Positions 8,036-17,356 of a DNA stretch of 64,000 nt are shown one piece after another; the first letter of the stretch is position 1; the number at the start of each line of letters is the position of its first letter. The notes beneath the pieces were generated by a model. It was not told the origin of the DNA. It made no database searches and saw only the letters and a list, made by a program, of their open reading frames with translations. The position numbers and the translations under genes were made by a program. Source of the DNA: CAZSXU01 sp964610505 (GTDB lineage: Bacteria; Arandabacterota; Arandabacteria; JAGLYR01); NCBI GenBank assembly GCA_964610505.1, contig CAZSXU010000006.1, forward strand, positions 73,411 through 137,410. The letters are read 5' to 3'.

Positions 8036-9676
8036 ATGAGAAAGGTTGCACGTTGGAAAATCGTTCTGCTGGTGGTCATTTTGGCCCTGGCCGGTTGGTC
8101 GCTGTACCCCTCTGTTCGGCTGGTTGCGATGTCGGAAGAGGGCCGGGCCGCCATGGATCCCGAGGAACGGGCGAAGCTGGAGGACCAGGCCATTCACTTG
8201 GGCTTGGACCTCAAGGGCGGGATGCATCTGGTCCTTGAGGTGGACAAGTCGGAGCTCGGGGATGATGAGGCTCGCGATGCGGTCGACCGGGCGATGGAAA
8301 TTATCACAAACCGGATCGATCAGTTCGGGGTACGGGAGCCCACGATTCAACGGGGCGGCGCCGATCGAATTATCATCGAGCTGCCCGGTCTGATGGACGA
8401 AGAACGAGCCAAGAATCTGATCGGCCAGACGGCGCTTCTGGAGTTCCAGTTGGTGCAATCCATCGACCTCTTTCGCGACATTCTATTCAAGGTCGACAAA
8501 GTGGCCAAAGGGTTGGATCTGGAGGACCTGACGCGGGGAGTCCCGACCGAGGGGGACACGACCGCTTCGGACACCACCGTGGTGACCGAGGCCGATAGCC
8601 TTTCCAGTGAAGAACTGGCGCCGCCGGTGGCCAGCGCGAAGGTCCACTTCGTCCCGATGGGCGGGGGCAGTGAACGGGCCCTGGTGATGGAAGGCAACGT
8701 GAACGAGCTCCGCGCGATTCTGGCAAGTTCCAAGGTCCAGACCGTGATTCCGGAGGACCTCGAATTCCTGTGGGCGAACGAATTCGAAGAGGGACCCGAG
8801 GGCCGTTTCAAGGAAATCTTTCTGGTCGGTGAAGATCCGGAGCTGACCGGGAGTGCCGTTTCCAATGCGTTGCCCACGGCCAATCCTCGGGATCCCAGCC
8901 ATCTTCACGTGACGCTGGAGCTTACTCGAAAAGGGTCGGCTAAGTTCACGAGAGTCACCGGCGCGAATATCGGTCGGCAGTTGGCCATCGTTCTGGATGG
9001 AAAGGTGTTCTCCGCTCCCGTGATCCGGACTCGAATTCCAGGGGATGCATCCATCCAGGGTAACTTCACCGACGAAGAGGCTCGCGATCTGGCCATTGTT
9101 CTGAGAGCCGGGAAGCTGCCGGCACCGATGAATTTCCTCGAGGAACGGACGGTGGGTCCCACCCTCGGCCACGATTCCATTCGAAAGGGGATCCGGGCCA
9201 TCGCCATCGGCGGAATCACCGTCGTGTTGTTCATGGTCTTCTACTACAAGGCCAGCGGGCTCATCGCCGACATGGCGCTCATCCTCAACCTGATTCTCAT
9301 TCTGGGCGCGATGGCGATGCTCGGGGCCACCCTCACCCTGCCCGGGATCGCGGGCATTGTCCTCACGGTGGGACTCGCAGTGGATGCGAACGTGCTCATT
9401 TTCGAGCGAATCCGTGAAGAACTGAAACTCAACAAACCGGTTCGCGCGGCGATTGACCGCGGCTATTCCCGTGCATTTGTGACCATCATCGATGCCAACG
9501 TGACCACTCTGATCACGGCCATGGTGCTCCTGTACTTCGGAACGGCGACGGTGAAAGGGTTTGCCGTTACACTGAGTATCGGGATCCTCGCCAGCATGTT
9601 CACGGCCATTCTGGTGACCCGGATGGTGTTCGATGCCATCACGAATCGATACGAGCTCAAGTCTTTGAGTATCTAG
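8036..9676 (+). CDS. secD: Protein translocase subunit SecD
   Basis: 546 residues. SecD is an RND-like membrane subunit that, with SecF, helps preprotein release from SecYEG on the periplasmic side using the proton gradient. TM1 is at about residues 5-25. It is followed by the signature GLDLKGGMHLVLEV and the large periplasmic P1 domain. The C-terminal five-helix bundle begins around IRAIAIGGITVVLFMVFYY and contains VGLAVDANVLIFERIREE, the conserved D-x-N motif. P1 contains a Thr/Ser/Asp-rich insert near residues 170-190 (TASDTTVVTEADSL). The ATG lies 8 nt after AGGAG. secF starts 34 bp downstream, so this is the usual secDF operon. Confidence 0.96.
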   Translation: MRKVARWKIVLLVVILALAGWSLYPSVRLVAMSEEGRAAMDPEERAKLEDQAIHLGLDLKGGMHLVLEVDKSELGDDEARDAVDRAMEIITNRIDQFGVREPTIQRGGADRIIIELPGLMDEERAKNLIGQTALLEFQLVQSIDLFRDILFKVDKVAKGLDLEDLTRGVPTEGDTTASDTTVVTEADSLSSEELAPPVASAKVHFVPMGGGSERALVMEGNVNELRAILASSKVQTVIPEDLEFLWANEFEEGPEGRFKEIFLVGEDPELTGSAVSNALPTANPRDPSHLHVTLELTRKGSAKFTRVTGANIGRQLAIVLDGKVFSAPVIRTRIPGDASIQGNFTDEEARDLAIVLRAGKLPAPMNFLEERTVGPTLGHDSIRKGIRAIAIGGITVVLFMVFYYKASGLIADMALILNLILILGAMAMLGATLTLPGIAGIVLTVGLAVDANVLIFERIREELKLNKPVRAAIDRGYSRAFVTIIDANVTTLITAMVLLYFGTATVKGFAVTLSIGILASMFTAILVTRMVFDAITNRYELKSLSI

Positions 9677-9710
9677 CGCGAAGAGGAATGAGAGGGAAGA
9701 GGCACTCCAG

Positions 9711-10631
9711 ATGGAACTGATCAAGGGCACGAACATCGACTTTGTCGCAGCGAGGAAGATCGGCTTTTGGATCTCCGGGGCACTCATCGCCATGGCAATC
9801 ATCTCCCTCGTGGCCCACGGGGGGCCGCGGTATGGAATCGATTTCGCCGGCGGCACCCTCCTGCAGGTGCGCTTTGAGAATCCCGTCGGCGTTGAAGACG
9901 TCCGGAGCGCATTGAGCGCCGTGGGGTACGGGAGGGCGGAAATCACGTCTTTCGGCGGAGGCGATGAGATCCTGATCCGGGTGGGGGAAGCGGAAGACAC
10001 CGAGGTCAGCACGCCCGAGATCGTGAAGGAGGCCCTCCGAAGCACTTTCCCCGGCAACCCCATGGAAACCCGCCGCCAGGAAGAGGTGGGACCGAAAGTC
10101 GGTCGCGAACTCCGCCAGCAGGGAATCTGGGCGATTCTCTTCTCGATGCTGGGCATTCTGATCTACATGTCCTGGCGGTTCCAGTTCAGTTCGGGCACGG
10201 CGGCGATCGCTGCACTCTTCCACGATGTGTTGATCACGCTCGGAATCTTCTCCGTTCTGGGGAGGGAAATCACGCTGCCGGTTCTGGCCGCTTTCTTGAC
10301 CATCGTCGGTTACTCTCTCAACGACACGATCGTCGTGTTCGACCGGATTCGCGAGAACATGCGGGTGTTTCACCGGGAGACCTTCTCGACGGTGGTTAAC
10401 AAGAGCATTAACCGAACACTCGGAAGAACCGTGATCACCTCGTTGACCACGCTGCTGGCCGTGATTTTCCTGTTCTTGTTCGGCGGCGAGGTGATCCACG
10501 ATTTTGCATTCGCGCTCATCATAGGCGTGGTGATCGGTACGTATTCCTCGATTTTCGTCGCGACCCCGATCCTCTACGCGTGGCAGATCCGGTTCTCCGA
10601 CAAGAAGGGGAAATCGGGTCGCAAAAAGTAA
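9711..10631 (+). CDS. secF: Protein translocase subunit SecF
   Basis: 306 residues, the normal size. The N-terminal TM is followed by the periplasmic motif YGIDFAGGTLLQVRFE. A helical bundle carries SLNDTIVVFDRIREN, equivalent to the D-x-N signature of SecD, and the protein ends in a basic tail (KKGKSGRKK). It works with the adjacent SecD. The ribosome binding site GAGGGAAGAGG precedes the ATG. The next envelope gene begins 22 bp after its stop and may be on the same transcript. Confidence 0.96.
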   Translation: MELIKGTNIDFVAARKIGFWISGALIAMAIISLVAHGGPRYGIDFAGGTLLQVRFENPVGVEDVRSALSAVGYGRAEITSFGGGDEILIRVGEAEDTEVSTPEIVKEALRSTFPGNPMETRRQEEVGPKVGRELRQQGIWAILFSMLGILIYMSWRFQFSSGTAAIAALFHDVLITLGIFSVLGREITLPVLAAFLTIVGYSLNDTIVVFDRIRENMRVFHRETFSTVVNKSINRTLGRTVITSLTTLLAVIFLFLFGGEVIHDFAFALIIGVVIGTYSSIFVATPILYAWQIRFSDKKGKSGRKK

Positions 10632-10653
10632 GGCTTGATCGCCCGGAGATCCG

Positions 10654-11157
10654 ATGCGTCTGAGACCTCGAGACCCGGCCGGGGTGTTCACGCTAATCCT
10701 GGGGGTGTTTCTCTCCGGCGTCCTATGTCCTGCGGTGGGTCAGGAATTGCCGTCGAGAGAGCCTGCCGAAGGGACACCGGATCCCTTGGAGAGTCCCATT
10801 GCGGTGTTCGCGGCGCTGGAACGCTTCTGGTCGGAAGACGCGGCGGACTCTCTGATCGCTCGCGTTTGCACGGACAGGATCCGCCTGCGCTTCCGGAGAA
10901 TCGGGCCGAGGGACGGCACCTTCGAGCGGACGCAGGCCGAGTACTTGCTCGCGGATCTCTTCTCCTTCACGCGAACGGACTCCTTTTTCTTCGTAGAATA
11001 TGAGTACGATCCCACGGAGGACGCCCTGCCTCGGGCCGTCGGCCGCTGGTTTTTCAAGGGCGAGGCGGCGGTTGAACGCGAGGCTCGGGTGACCATCCAG
11101 CTCACCCCTCACGCCGGTACATGGGCCATCTCCAGCATCGAAGCGAAGAAGTGGTAG
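10654..11157 (+). CDS. Secreted NTF2-like (DUF4783-like) protein
   Basis: 167 residues. Residues 1-30 form a signal peptide (GVFTLILGVFLSGVLCPAVGQ). The mature domain starts SPIAVFAALERFWSEDAADSL and continues with short strands (RIRLRFRRIGP, SFFFVEYEYDP), ending TWAISSIEAKKW. This organisation matches NTF2-like secreted domains, of which DUF4783 is one. That assignment is by pattern only. It follows secF closely. The next gene has its own promoter at 11181. Confidence 0.7.
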   Translation: MRLRPRDPAGVFTLILGVFLSGVLCPAVGQELPSREPAEGTPDPLESPIAVFAALERFWSEDAADSLIARVCTDRIRLRFRRIGPRDGTFERTQAEYLLADLFSFTRTDSFFFVEYEYDPTEDALPRAVGRWFFKGEAAVEREARVTIQLTPHAGTWAISSIEAKKW

Positions 11158-11180
11158 TTCCCGAGAGCCCCTCCGGCATC

Positions 11181-11209
11181 TTGACATTACGGGTCCGCGG
11201 CCTTAGACT
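11181..11209 (+). promoter_or_regulatory. Sigma-70 type promoter for the DUF4159-DUF4175 cluster
   Basis: A perfect TTGACA at 11181-11186, a 17-bp spacer and TAGACT at 11204-11209. The leader to the DUF4159 gene is about 195 nt. Confidence 0.8.
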
Positions 11210-11410
11210 GTGAGACGAGTAGGGGTCGCCGCGTCCTTCGTGGAAGTGACGCGGCGTGAGTTTTGGGGAAATCTGGGAACCTTTCGGGCCGTCGGTTGTA
11301 GTTTGGGTAGTGGCATCCGAGCCCGGAAGGCCGTCGGTCGTTTTCGCAGGGCGTCCGGCGAGTGGACCGGGCACGAGCCCCTTCCGGTTCCCAGCCTGTG
11401 TGGGGCGTTC

Positions 11411-12112
11411 ATGATGAAGGATGCGACGGTACGGCCACCGCACATAACGGTCCTGAGCGGAGTGCTGATCGGTGTGCTCTTCGCGACGGGTGTGTCTACC
11501 CTCCAGGCCGCGAGCGAAGATCTCTTCGTGATCGGGCGGCTTAAGTACCGTGGTGGGGGAGACTGGTATTCGAACCCGTCCTCGTTGCCGAACTTGCTGG
11601 AGGCGGTTCGCGACCGCACGGGTATACCCACGGCGGGGAAAGATGTGGCCATCGAGGTTCTCGACGAGGGTCTCTTCCGCTATCCCTTTCTGTACATGAC
11701 GGGACACGGGCGGGTCAGCTTTTCCACGGCCGAGGCGGCCAGGCTGGAGCGGTATCTCAAGGCGGGTGGTTTTCTCTGGGCGGACGACAACTACGGGATG
11801 GATGAGTACTTCCGTAGGGGAATTCGAGAGGTCCTTCCAGAGGCCGAGCTGGTGGAGCTGCCGTTTTCGCACGAGATCTACCACTCGACCTATTCGTTTC
11901 CCTCGGGCCTGCCGAAGATTCATGAACACCATGGGGGCGCGCCCCGCGGGTATGGGATTTTTCACGAGGGGCGAATGCTGGTCTTCTATTCCTACAACAC
12001 CGATATCGGCGATGGGATGGAGGATCCCGACGTCCACAACGACCCCCCCGAGAAGCGCGAGCAGGCGATCCGGATGGGGGTCAACGTGGTGACCTACGTG
12101 CTGACGCACTGA
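11411..12112 (+). CDS. DUF4159 domain-containing secreted protein
   Basis: 233 residues from ATG 11411 (a second ATG follows directly). The upstream open frame to 11210 lies in the leader and is Arg/Gly-rich. A signal peptide (HITVLSGVLIGVLFATGVSTLQA) leads into the DUF4159 domain. Its hallmarks are RLKYRGGGDWY near the mature N-terminus, YPFLYMTGHG, an YLKAGGFLWADDNYG block and LPFSHEIYH. DUF4159 has a GATase/ThuA-like fold and is usually encoded near DUF4175 and TPR proteins, as here. It is non-catalytic as far as can be seen, and its biochemical role is not known. No strong ribosome binding site is apparent. Confidence 0.88.
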   Translation: MMKDATVRPPHITVLSGVLIGVLFATGVSTLQAASEDLFVIGRLKYRGGGDWYSNPSSLPNLLEAVRDRTGIPTAGKDVAIEVLDEGLFRYPFLYMTGHGRVSFSTAEAARLERYLKAGGFLWADDNYGMDEYFRRGIREVLPEAELVELPFSHEIYHSTYSFPSGLPKIHEHHGGAPRGYGIFHEGRMLVFYSYNTDIGDGMEDPDVHNDPPEKREQAIRMGVNVVTYVLTH

Positions 12113-12134
12113 TTTCCCCGCGAGGCCGGTGTCC

Positions 12135-15100
12135 ATGTCTGAGCGCCGCTATTCCCTTGCCGGAAGAATGGAAGAGATCGAGAAGCGCCTGTCGCGGACC
12201 CGACGTCGCTGGCTCCGGGCGCGGTTGGGAGGCGGGCTCATGGGCGCCGGGTCACTGGCGGCGGCCGCTCTCCTCCTCCTGACCCTGGCGGGGGTCCTGT
12301 GGGATCTTCCGGCCCTCGGGCATTCGGCCGCGATGTGGGGAATCGCCGCCGCCGCCGTCGTGGGTTCCGCTCGAGTCGTTTTGCGGGCGCTGCAGGAATG
12401 GCCCAGCGCACTCCGGCTGGCCCTCGGCGCCGGGGAGCGGGACGCCGGAGTGGGCACTCGCCTTCTCGGCGGCCTCGAGCTCTGGCGAAACCGGGACAGT
12501 CGCAGGGAAGGGTATTCCCGGGTGCTCATCGAGGCGGCCGCCGAACAAACCTGGCGGCTGGCCGCAGACGCCGATTTCGACGCCCTGCTTCCGTCCCGGC
12601 CCCTGCGCAGATCTTCCCGCTTTCTGGCGGTGTCCCTCGCCGGTTGGCTGATGCTCGGCCTGGTGTCCACCGACGGTACGGTCTCTTCCCTGAAGCGATT
12701 TCCCCTCCTCCTGACCGGTGAGGCGGTCCCCGCGATCCTGGTGGAGCCCGGCGATTCCGAGATTCCCCTCGGGGAATCGTTGCAGGTTCGAGCCACCGTG
12801 GGCGCCCCACATGTTTCCGCCGCGACTCTTCTCTACGATCGGGACGGCCGAGGATGGCGGGCCGTTTCGATGGAACCCTTGCCCGACGAGTCCGACCCGT
12901 CCGAGTTTTCCATCTTCCAAGGGCTGTTCTCCTCTGTCGAGCGTCCCTTTCGCTACGCGGTTGTCTCGGGCAAGGCCCGAAGCGACACGTTCCACGTGGG
13001 CATTCGTGCCCGGCCCAAGGTTGTTCGCATTCGCGTGGACTACGACTATCCAGCCTACACGGGTCTCCCCGACAGAAAGGGCATGGAGGGGGTGGGGCGC
13101 ATCACGGCACTCAAGGGAACCGGAGCCACGGTTCATCTGGAGGCAAGTCGTGCCCTCCGTGCCGTTGAATTCGTTCTCAACGATCGCGATACTCTCTCGG
13201 GGCACGTTCTGGAGGAGCCCATACGGGCGAGGGGAAACATTCCCGTTCTCGAGGACGGCCGGTATCTCGTCCGAGTGATCGATGAGGAGGGGTATGGTTC
13301 GGATCATCCGGACGCCTATCCCGTCGTTTGCCTTGCGGACGAAACCCCCATGGTTCGACTGGAGGAGCCCGAAGCCGAGGCGACTCTGCCCCCGGACATG
13401 GCGGTCACGCTTCTGGGCCGCGCGTACGATGACTACGGATTCTCGAAGGTGCTTCTCCGCTTCTTCAAGTCCGGTTCGGAGCAAGAGGAAACCCTGGAGA
13501 TCTCGGGTCCCATTCGGATCAAGGAATACGCGTTGAAATATCCGTGGAACGTGTCCGATCTGAATCTCCTTCCCGGAGACGCCCTGAACTACTATGTCGA
13601 GGTCTGGGACAACGACGCGGTGTCCGGTCCCAAGCGGGCCGCCACCGAGATCCGTACCCTACGCTTTCCGTCCATCGTGGAAATTTTTGCGACGGCCGAC
13701 AAGCTGGAGCAGGAGGAAGTCGAGGATCTGGAGGCGGTCTACGAAGACGAATCTCTCCTTCGCGACCGGCTCCAAGAGATTTCGCGCGATCTCAAGCGCG
13801 AAGAGTCGCTGAGCTGGGAGGCCAAGAAGGAAATCGAGAGGGTGGCCGAACGGCAGGAAGAGATCAGCGAGAGGCTGGGGGACATCGCGTCCGGGCTCGA
13901 TGAAACCATGGAGATGTTCGAGAAGAATGAGCTCGTGAGCATGGAGATTCTCGAAAAAATGGCTCAGCTCCGGGATCTGGTGGAAGAGGTTGCCACACCG
14001 GAAATGCTGGAAGCCATGCGGAGACTCCAGGAAGCCGTTGATCAGCTGGACCGCCGGGAGATCGAGAAAGCCCTTGAGGATTTCGAAATCAGTCAGGAAG
14101 AGCTCCTCGAGCGCCTGGAGCGAAGCATCGAGCTGCTGGAACGCCTCCGGATTGAGAGGAAGATGGAGGAGCTGGCCATGAGGGCCGAGAATCTGGCCGA
14201 GCGTCAGTCCGAACTCGCGACCGATACGGAGGGGGCGCCGCCGGATTCCCTCCCGGCCCTTGCCGGACAAGAACGCCGCATTGCCGACGAGGCCGGGGCT
14301 CTCCAGAAGGACATCTCAAAGGCGGCCCAGACGGCCCGGGAACTGGAGCCGCAAGCCGCCGATGCGTTGGAGAGCGTTGCTCAGGCGATGCAGCAGGACG
14401 AAACCATCGCCGGACTGCAGGCTGCAAGGGACGCCCTGTCCGCCGGCCGACGCGCGGAGGCGCGATCGAAGACCCGCGAGGGCTCCCAGGATCTCCAGCG
14501 GCTGGCCGAGGACCTGCGGCTTGCCCAGAATTTCCTGTCGATGGAAAAGCGAAGGGAGCTGGCCGAGATGATGGAGCGCCTCACTCAGGATCTGGTGTGG
14601 TTCTCCTTCGAGGAAGAAAACATCGCAGACGAGGTGGGGAGCCTGAAAACGCGGGATCTCGAGACAAGACGAGACCTTGCGGACCGGCAATTGAGTTTGC
14701 GAACCTGTACGTCGAAACTGCGTCAACGGCTGAGGCAGCTGGCCCGGCAGACCTTCATGGTTTCCCCGGAAGCCGCCCGGTCTCTGGATGAGGCGATGGA
14801 CCACATGCGGGCGGCGGCGCGTATCCTGGAGTCCGGAAACGTTGCGCCGGCGGACCAGGAGGGCCTCGAGGCGATGGCCCTGATCAATCGATCCGTCCTG
14901 GCCCTCATGGAGTCCAGACAGTGCATGTCCTCCTGCAGCTCACCCATGGGGCTGAATGAGATGCTTCAGAAGATGCAGTCCATGTCCTGCCAACAGGCGG
15001 GGATCAACCAGGCCACGCAGAGTCTGTTTTCCCAGATGGGGCGGGAGGGACTCTCCGTGGAGGCTCGGGCGCAGGCCGCACGGCTTGCTGCGGAACAGGC

Positions 15101-15527
15101 CGCCGTCCGGAAATCGGCCGAGGCGCTGGCGAATGAGATCGGAGACCAGCCTCAGATCCTCGGACGCATGGAGGGGCTCCTCTCGGAGATGGAGAGGGTG
15201 ATTGCCGATCTGGAATCCGCTGGGCTGAAAGCGGAAACCGTGGATCGACAGAAGCGCATTCTCTCCCGCCTCCTCGATGCTCAGAAATCCGTCCGTCGCA
15301 GAGACTACACGCGGGTTCGCCTCTCGCGAGTGGGAAGCCGTCCCGAAGCCGCCTCCCCGGACGAGCTTCCGCCGGAGACCCGATGGGTTCCGTCGGAAAT
15401 TCGGGAGGACCTCCTGAAAGCGGTGGGGGAGACCTACCCGCTGCGCTACGAATCCTTGATCCGTAGCTACTTTCGTTCCCTGGCCCGAGAAGGAGTTGAG
15501 GAGTCATCGGCACCGCGCGAGCCATAG
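12135..15527 (+). CDS. DUF4175 family giant membrane-anchored coiled-coil protein
   Basis: About 1130 residues from ATG 12135 (a GTG two codons upstream is an alternative). The N-terminus has two membrane segments (GSLAAAALLLLTLAGVLWDL and an Ala-rich helix soon after) and a third near residue 175. A periplasmic region with Ig-like strands follows (about residues 190-510). From about 520 to 1100 the chain is almost entirely heptad-rich coiled coil dominated by Glu, Arg, Leu and Gln (for example ERQEEISERLGDIASGLDE). This is the architecture of DUF4175 proteins. A Cys/Met-rich stretch (CMSSCSSPMGLNEMLQKM) interrupts the coil near residue 930. It sits between DUF4159 and TPR genes, as in other genomes with this module, and an envelope scaffold role is inferred. 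Confidence 0.85.
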   Translation: MSERRYSLAGRMEEIEKRLSRTRRRWLRARLGGGLMGAGSLAAAALLLLTLAGVLWDLPALGHSAAMWGIAAAAVVGSARVVLRALQEWPSALRLALGAGERDAGVGTRLLGGLELWRNRDSRREGYSRVLIEAAAEQTWRLAADADFDALLPSRPLRRSSRFLAVSLAGWLMLGLVSTDGTVSSLKRFPLLLTGEAVPAILVEPGDSEIPLGESLQVRATVGAPHVSAATLLYDRDGRGWRAVSMEPLPDESDPSEFSIFQGLFSSVERPFRYAVVSGKARSDTFHVGIRARPKVVRIRVDYDYPAYTGLPDRKGMEGVGRITALKGTGATVHLEASRALRAVEFVLNDRDTLSGHVLEEPIRARGNIPVLEDGRYLVRVIDEEGYGSDHPDAYPVVCLADETPMVRLEEPEAEATLPPDMAVTLLGRAYDDYGFSKVLLRFFKSGSEQEETLEISGPIRIKEYALKYPWNVSDLNLLPGDALNYYVEVWDNDAVSGPKRAATEIRTLRFPSIVEIFATADKLEQEEVEDLEAVYEDESLLRDRLQEISRDLKREESLSWEAKKEIERVAERQEEISERLGDIASGLDETMEMFEKNELVSMEILEKMAQLRDLVEEVATPEMLEAMRRLQEAVDQLDRREIEKALEDFEISQEELLERLERSIELLERLRIERKMEELAMRAENLAERQSELATDTEGAPPDSLPALAGQERRIADEAGALQKDISKAAQTARELEPQAADALESVAQAMQQDETIAGLQAARDALSAGRRAEARSKTREGSQDLQRLAEDLRLAQNFLSMEKRRELAEMMERLTQDLVWFSFEEENIADEVGSLKTRDLETRRDLADRQLSLRTCTSKLRQRLRQLARQTFMVSPEAARSLDEAMDHMRAAARILESGNVAPADQEGLEAMALINRSVLALMESRQCMSSCSSPMGLNEMLQKMQSMSCQQAGINQATQSLFSQMGREGLSVEARAQAARLAAEQAAVRKSAEALANEIGDQPQILGRMEGLLSEMERVIADLESAGLKAETVDRQKRILSRLLDAQKSVRRRDYTRVRLSRVGSRPEAASPDELPPETRWVPSEIREDLLKAVGETYPLRYESLIRSYFRSLAREGVEESSAPREP

Positions 15528-15538
15528 TTGCTTTCCTG

Positions 15539-17314
15539 ATGATCGCATGGGCGGCGGGGGCTCTGACCGATGCGTCGGCCGAGCCGGCGGGCGGAGCGCC
15601 GCCGGCCCAGATCGAGGCGTCGTTTCAGAAGGCGTTGCGATACGAGCGGCACGGGAATCTCACCGAGGCTCTGGAGATCTATCTGGATCTCATGGGAACG
15701 CCCGAGATCCGATCCCGCGCATACGAGAACGCCGTGCGCGTCACGACTTCGCTCGGGCGCTGGGCGACTCTGGAGACGTTGGTTTCGGAGAGGCTTCGGG
15801 AGGATCCGGGGGACGTGGAGTCCCGGCTTCACCTGGGACGAAGCCTTGCGCATCAGGATCGAGTTGCCGAGGCGCGTAGGGCCTGGAAGGCGGCGGTGAA
15901 AGCGTCCGACGGGCAGCCCGACGTAGTTGAGCGCGTGGCTCGGTATGCGCTGGAAGCCGGGATGCTGGACGACGCGGTCGCGTCGTTTTTGGATGTGCGA
16001 AAGAGGAGCGGTGTGCCGGCGCTCTACGCGGTGGACGTCGCAAACCTGCATTTGAGACAGGACCGGGTCGAGCCTGCCATCGATGAGTTTCTCCTCTGGC
16101 TCGAGGCCCATCCCAAGCAGCATCTTGTGGTGGAGGGAGAGCTGAGAAAGTTGCTCTGGAATCCGGATGTTCGGGAGGAAGCCAAGAAGCTCCTCTCGGC
16201 GGCGGTTCGTGATCGGCGCGAGTGGACGGATCTGAACCGAATCGTGGTCGAGCTCTGGGTGGAGACGGGGTGGTGTGGGGAGGCGCTCGAGCTGGCAGTG
16301 GGTGCAGAAAGCCCTCGAGGCGGGACGGCCCTGTCGCTGGTGAGGCTGGGCGACCGGTGCCGCGAGAAGGGATGTACGCAGGAAGCGATTCAGGCATACC
16401 GGCGGGCCTCGGAAGGGCCTTCGGGCGACCGACAAACGGCGCGCGTGCGATTGGGTCGGTTGCTGATGGATCTGGGCCGGGAACACGAAGCGGCGGCCGA
16501 GTTCGAGAAGTTCCTCGAGGAGGTTCCCTCCGGTGCGAACACGCCGGATGTCCTTTACGACCTGGGACAGGCGCTTCTTCGGATGGGGCGCTGTGAAGAG
16601 GGGCTCGGGCATCTCCGGGTCTTGATTCGGGATTTCCCCCTGAGCCCCAAGCTGGAGGAAGCGCGTTTTCTGGCGGCTGAGTGTCTAATCGGACTCGGGC
16701 GTCTCGATGACGCGGCCGGCGAGCTGGGCAACGCCCCCGTCGAGGATCTCGGTCCCGCGGGGGAGCCGCTGCTTTTCCGGCGGGGTGAGATCCTGTTTCT
16801 AGCCGGCCGGTTTGATGAAGCGCTCCAGGATTACCAGGGGGTCATCCACCGATTCCCCAGAGGCCGGTACGTCAACGATGCACTGTCCCGAGTTCTCCTG
16901 ATCACGGAGAATCGCGTTGCTGGAGACGAAGCACTGGTTCTCTACTCCAGCGCCCTCTACTTCAAGCGTCTTCACCAGTGGTCGCGGGCTGCCGCCCGGC
17001 TCGATTCCCTCGTCCATCATTTCTCCGAGGGATCGCTCATAGAAGAGGCGCTGTTGGCAAGGGCGGAAGTGGAGCGGGATGCGGGCGACCCGAACCAGGC
17101 CATCCGGACTCTGGACCGCCTGCTGAGTGGTGATCCCGATTCGCGCCTCGCCCCCCGGGCGCTGGTGATGAAGGGCGACGTGTATGTCGAGCAATTGGAC
17201 GATACGGCGGGCGCCCGACTGGCCTATGAAACGGCTCTGATGCAGTACCCGGATTGTCCGCTTGCGGACGGTGTTCGCCGCAAGCTTCGGGCCATTGAGG
17301 AAGCCCTGCCCTAG
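15539..17314 (+). CDS. TPR-repeat secreted protein
   Basis: 591 residues. It starts with MIAWAAGALTDASAEPAGG, a short signal-peptide-like segment. No canonical start codon exists between the in-frame stop at 15497 and this ATG, so the hydrophobic segment cannot be lengthened with a standard codon. The body is a continuous set of TPR/Sel1-like helical hairpins (ALRYERHGNLTEALEIYLDL, LGRLLMDLGREHEAAAEFEKFLEEV, AYETALMQYPDCPLADGVRRKL). No enzymatic motif is seen. It begins 12 bp after the DUF4175 stop, so the two are co-transcribed. It probably acts as an assembly or interaction partner for the DUF4175 and DUF4159 proteins. Confidence 0.82.
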   Translation: MIAWAAGALTDASAEPAGGAPPAQIEASFQKALRYERHGNLTEALEIYLDLMGTPEIRSRAYENAVRVTTSLGRWATLETLVSERLREDPGDVESRLHLGRSLAHQDRVAEARRAWKAAVKASDGQPDVVERVARYALEAGMLDDAVASFLDVRKRSGVPALYAVDVANLHLRQDRVEPAIDEFLLWLEAHPKQHLVVEGELRKLLWNPDVREEAKKLLSAAVRDRREWTDLNRIVVELWVETGWCGEALELAVGAESPRGGTALSLVRLGDRCREKGCTQEAIQAYRRASEGPSGDRQTARVRLGRLLMDLGREHEAAAEFEKFLEEVPSGANTPDVLYDLGQALLRMGRCEEGLGHLRVLIRDFPLSPKLEEARFLAAECLIGLGRLDDAAGELGNAPVEDLGPAGEPLLFRRGEILFLAGRFDEALQDYQGVIHRFPRGRYVNDALSRVLLITENRVAGDEALVLYSSALYFKRLHQWSRAAARLDSLVHHFSEGSLIEEALLARAEVERDAGDPNQAIRTLDRLLSGDPDSRLAPRALVMKGDVYVEQLDDTAGARLAYETALMQYPDCPLADGVRRKLRAIEEALP

Positions 17315-17356
17315 GCGGAACAGAGAAGCGGAGATCCCGGAAAGGGGCGTTTGAAC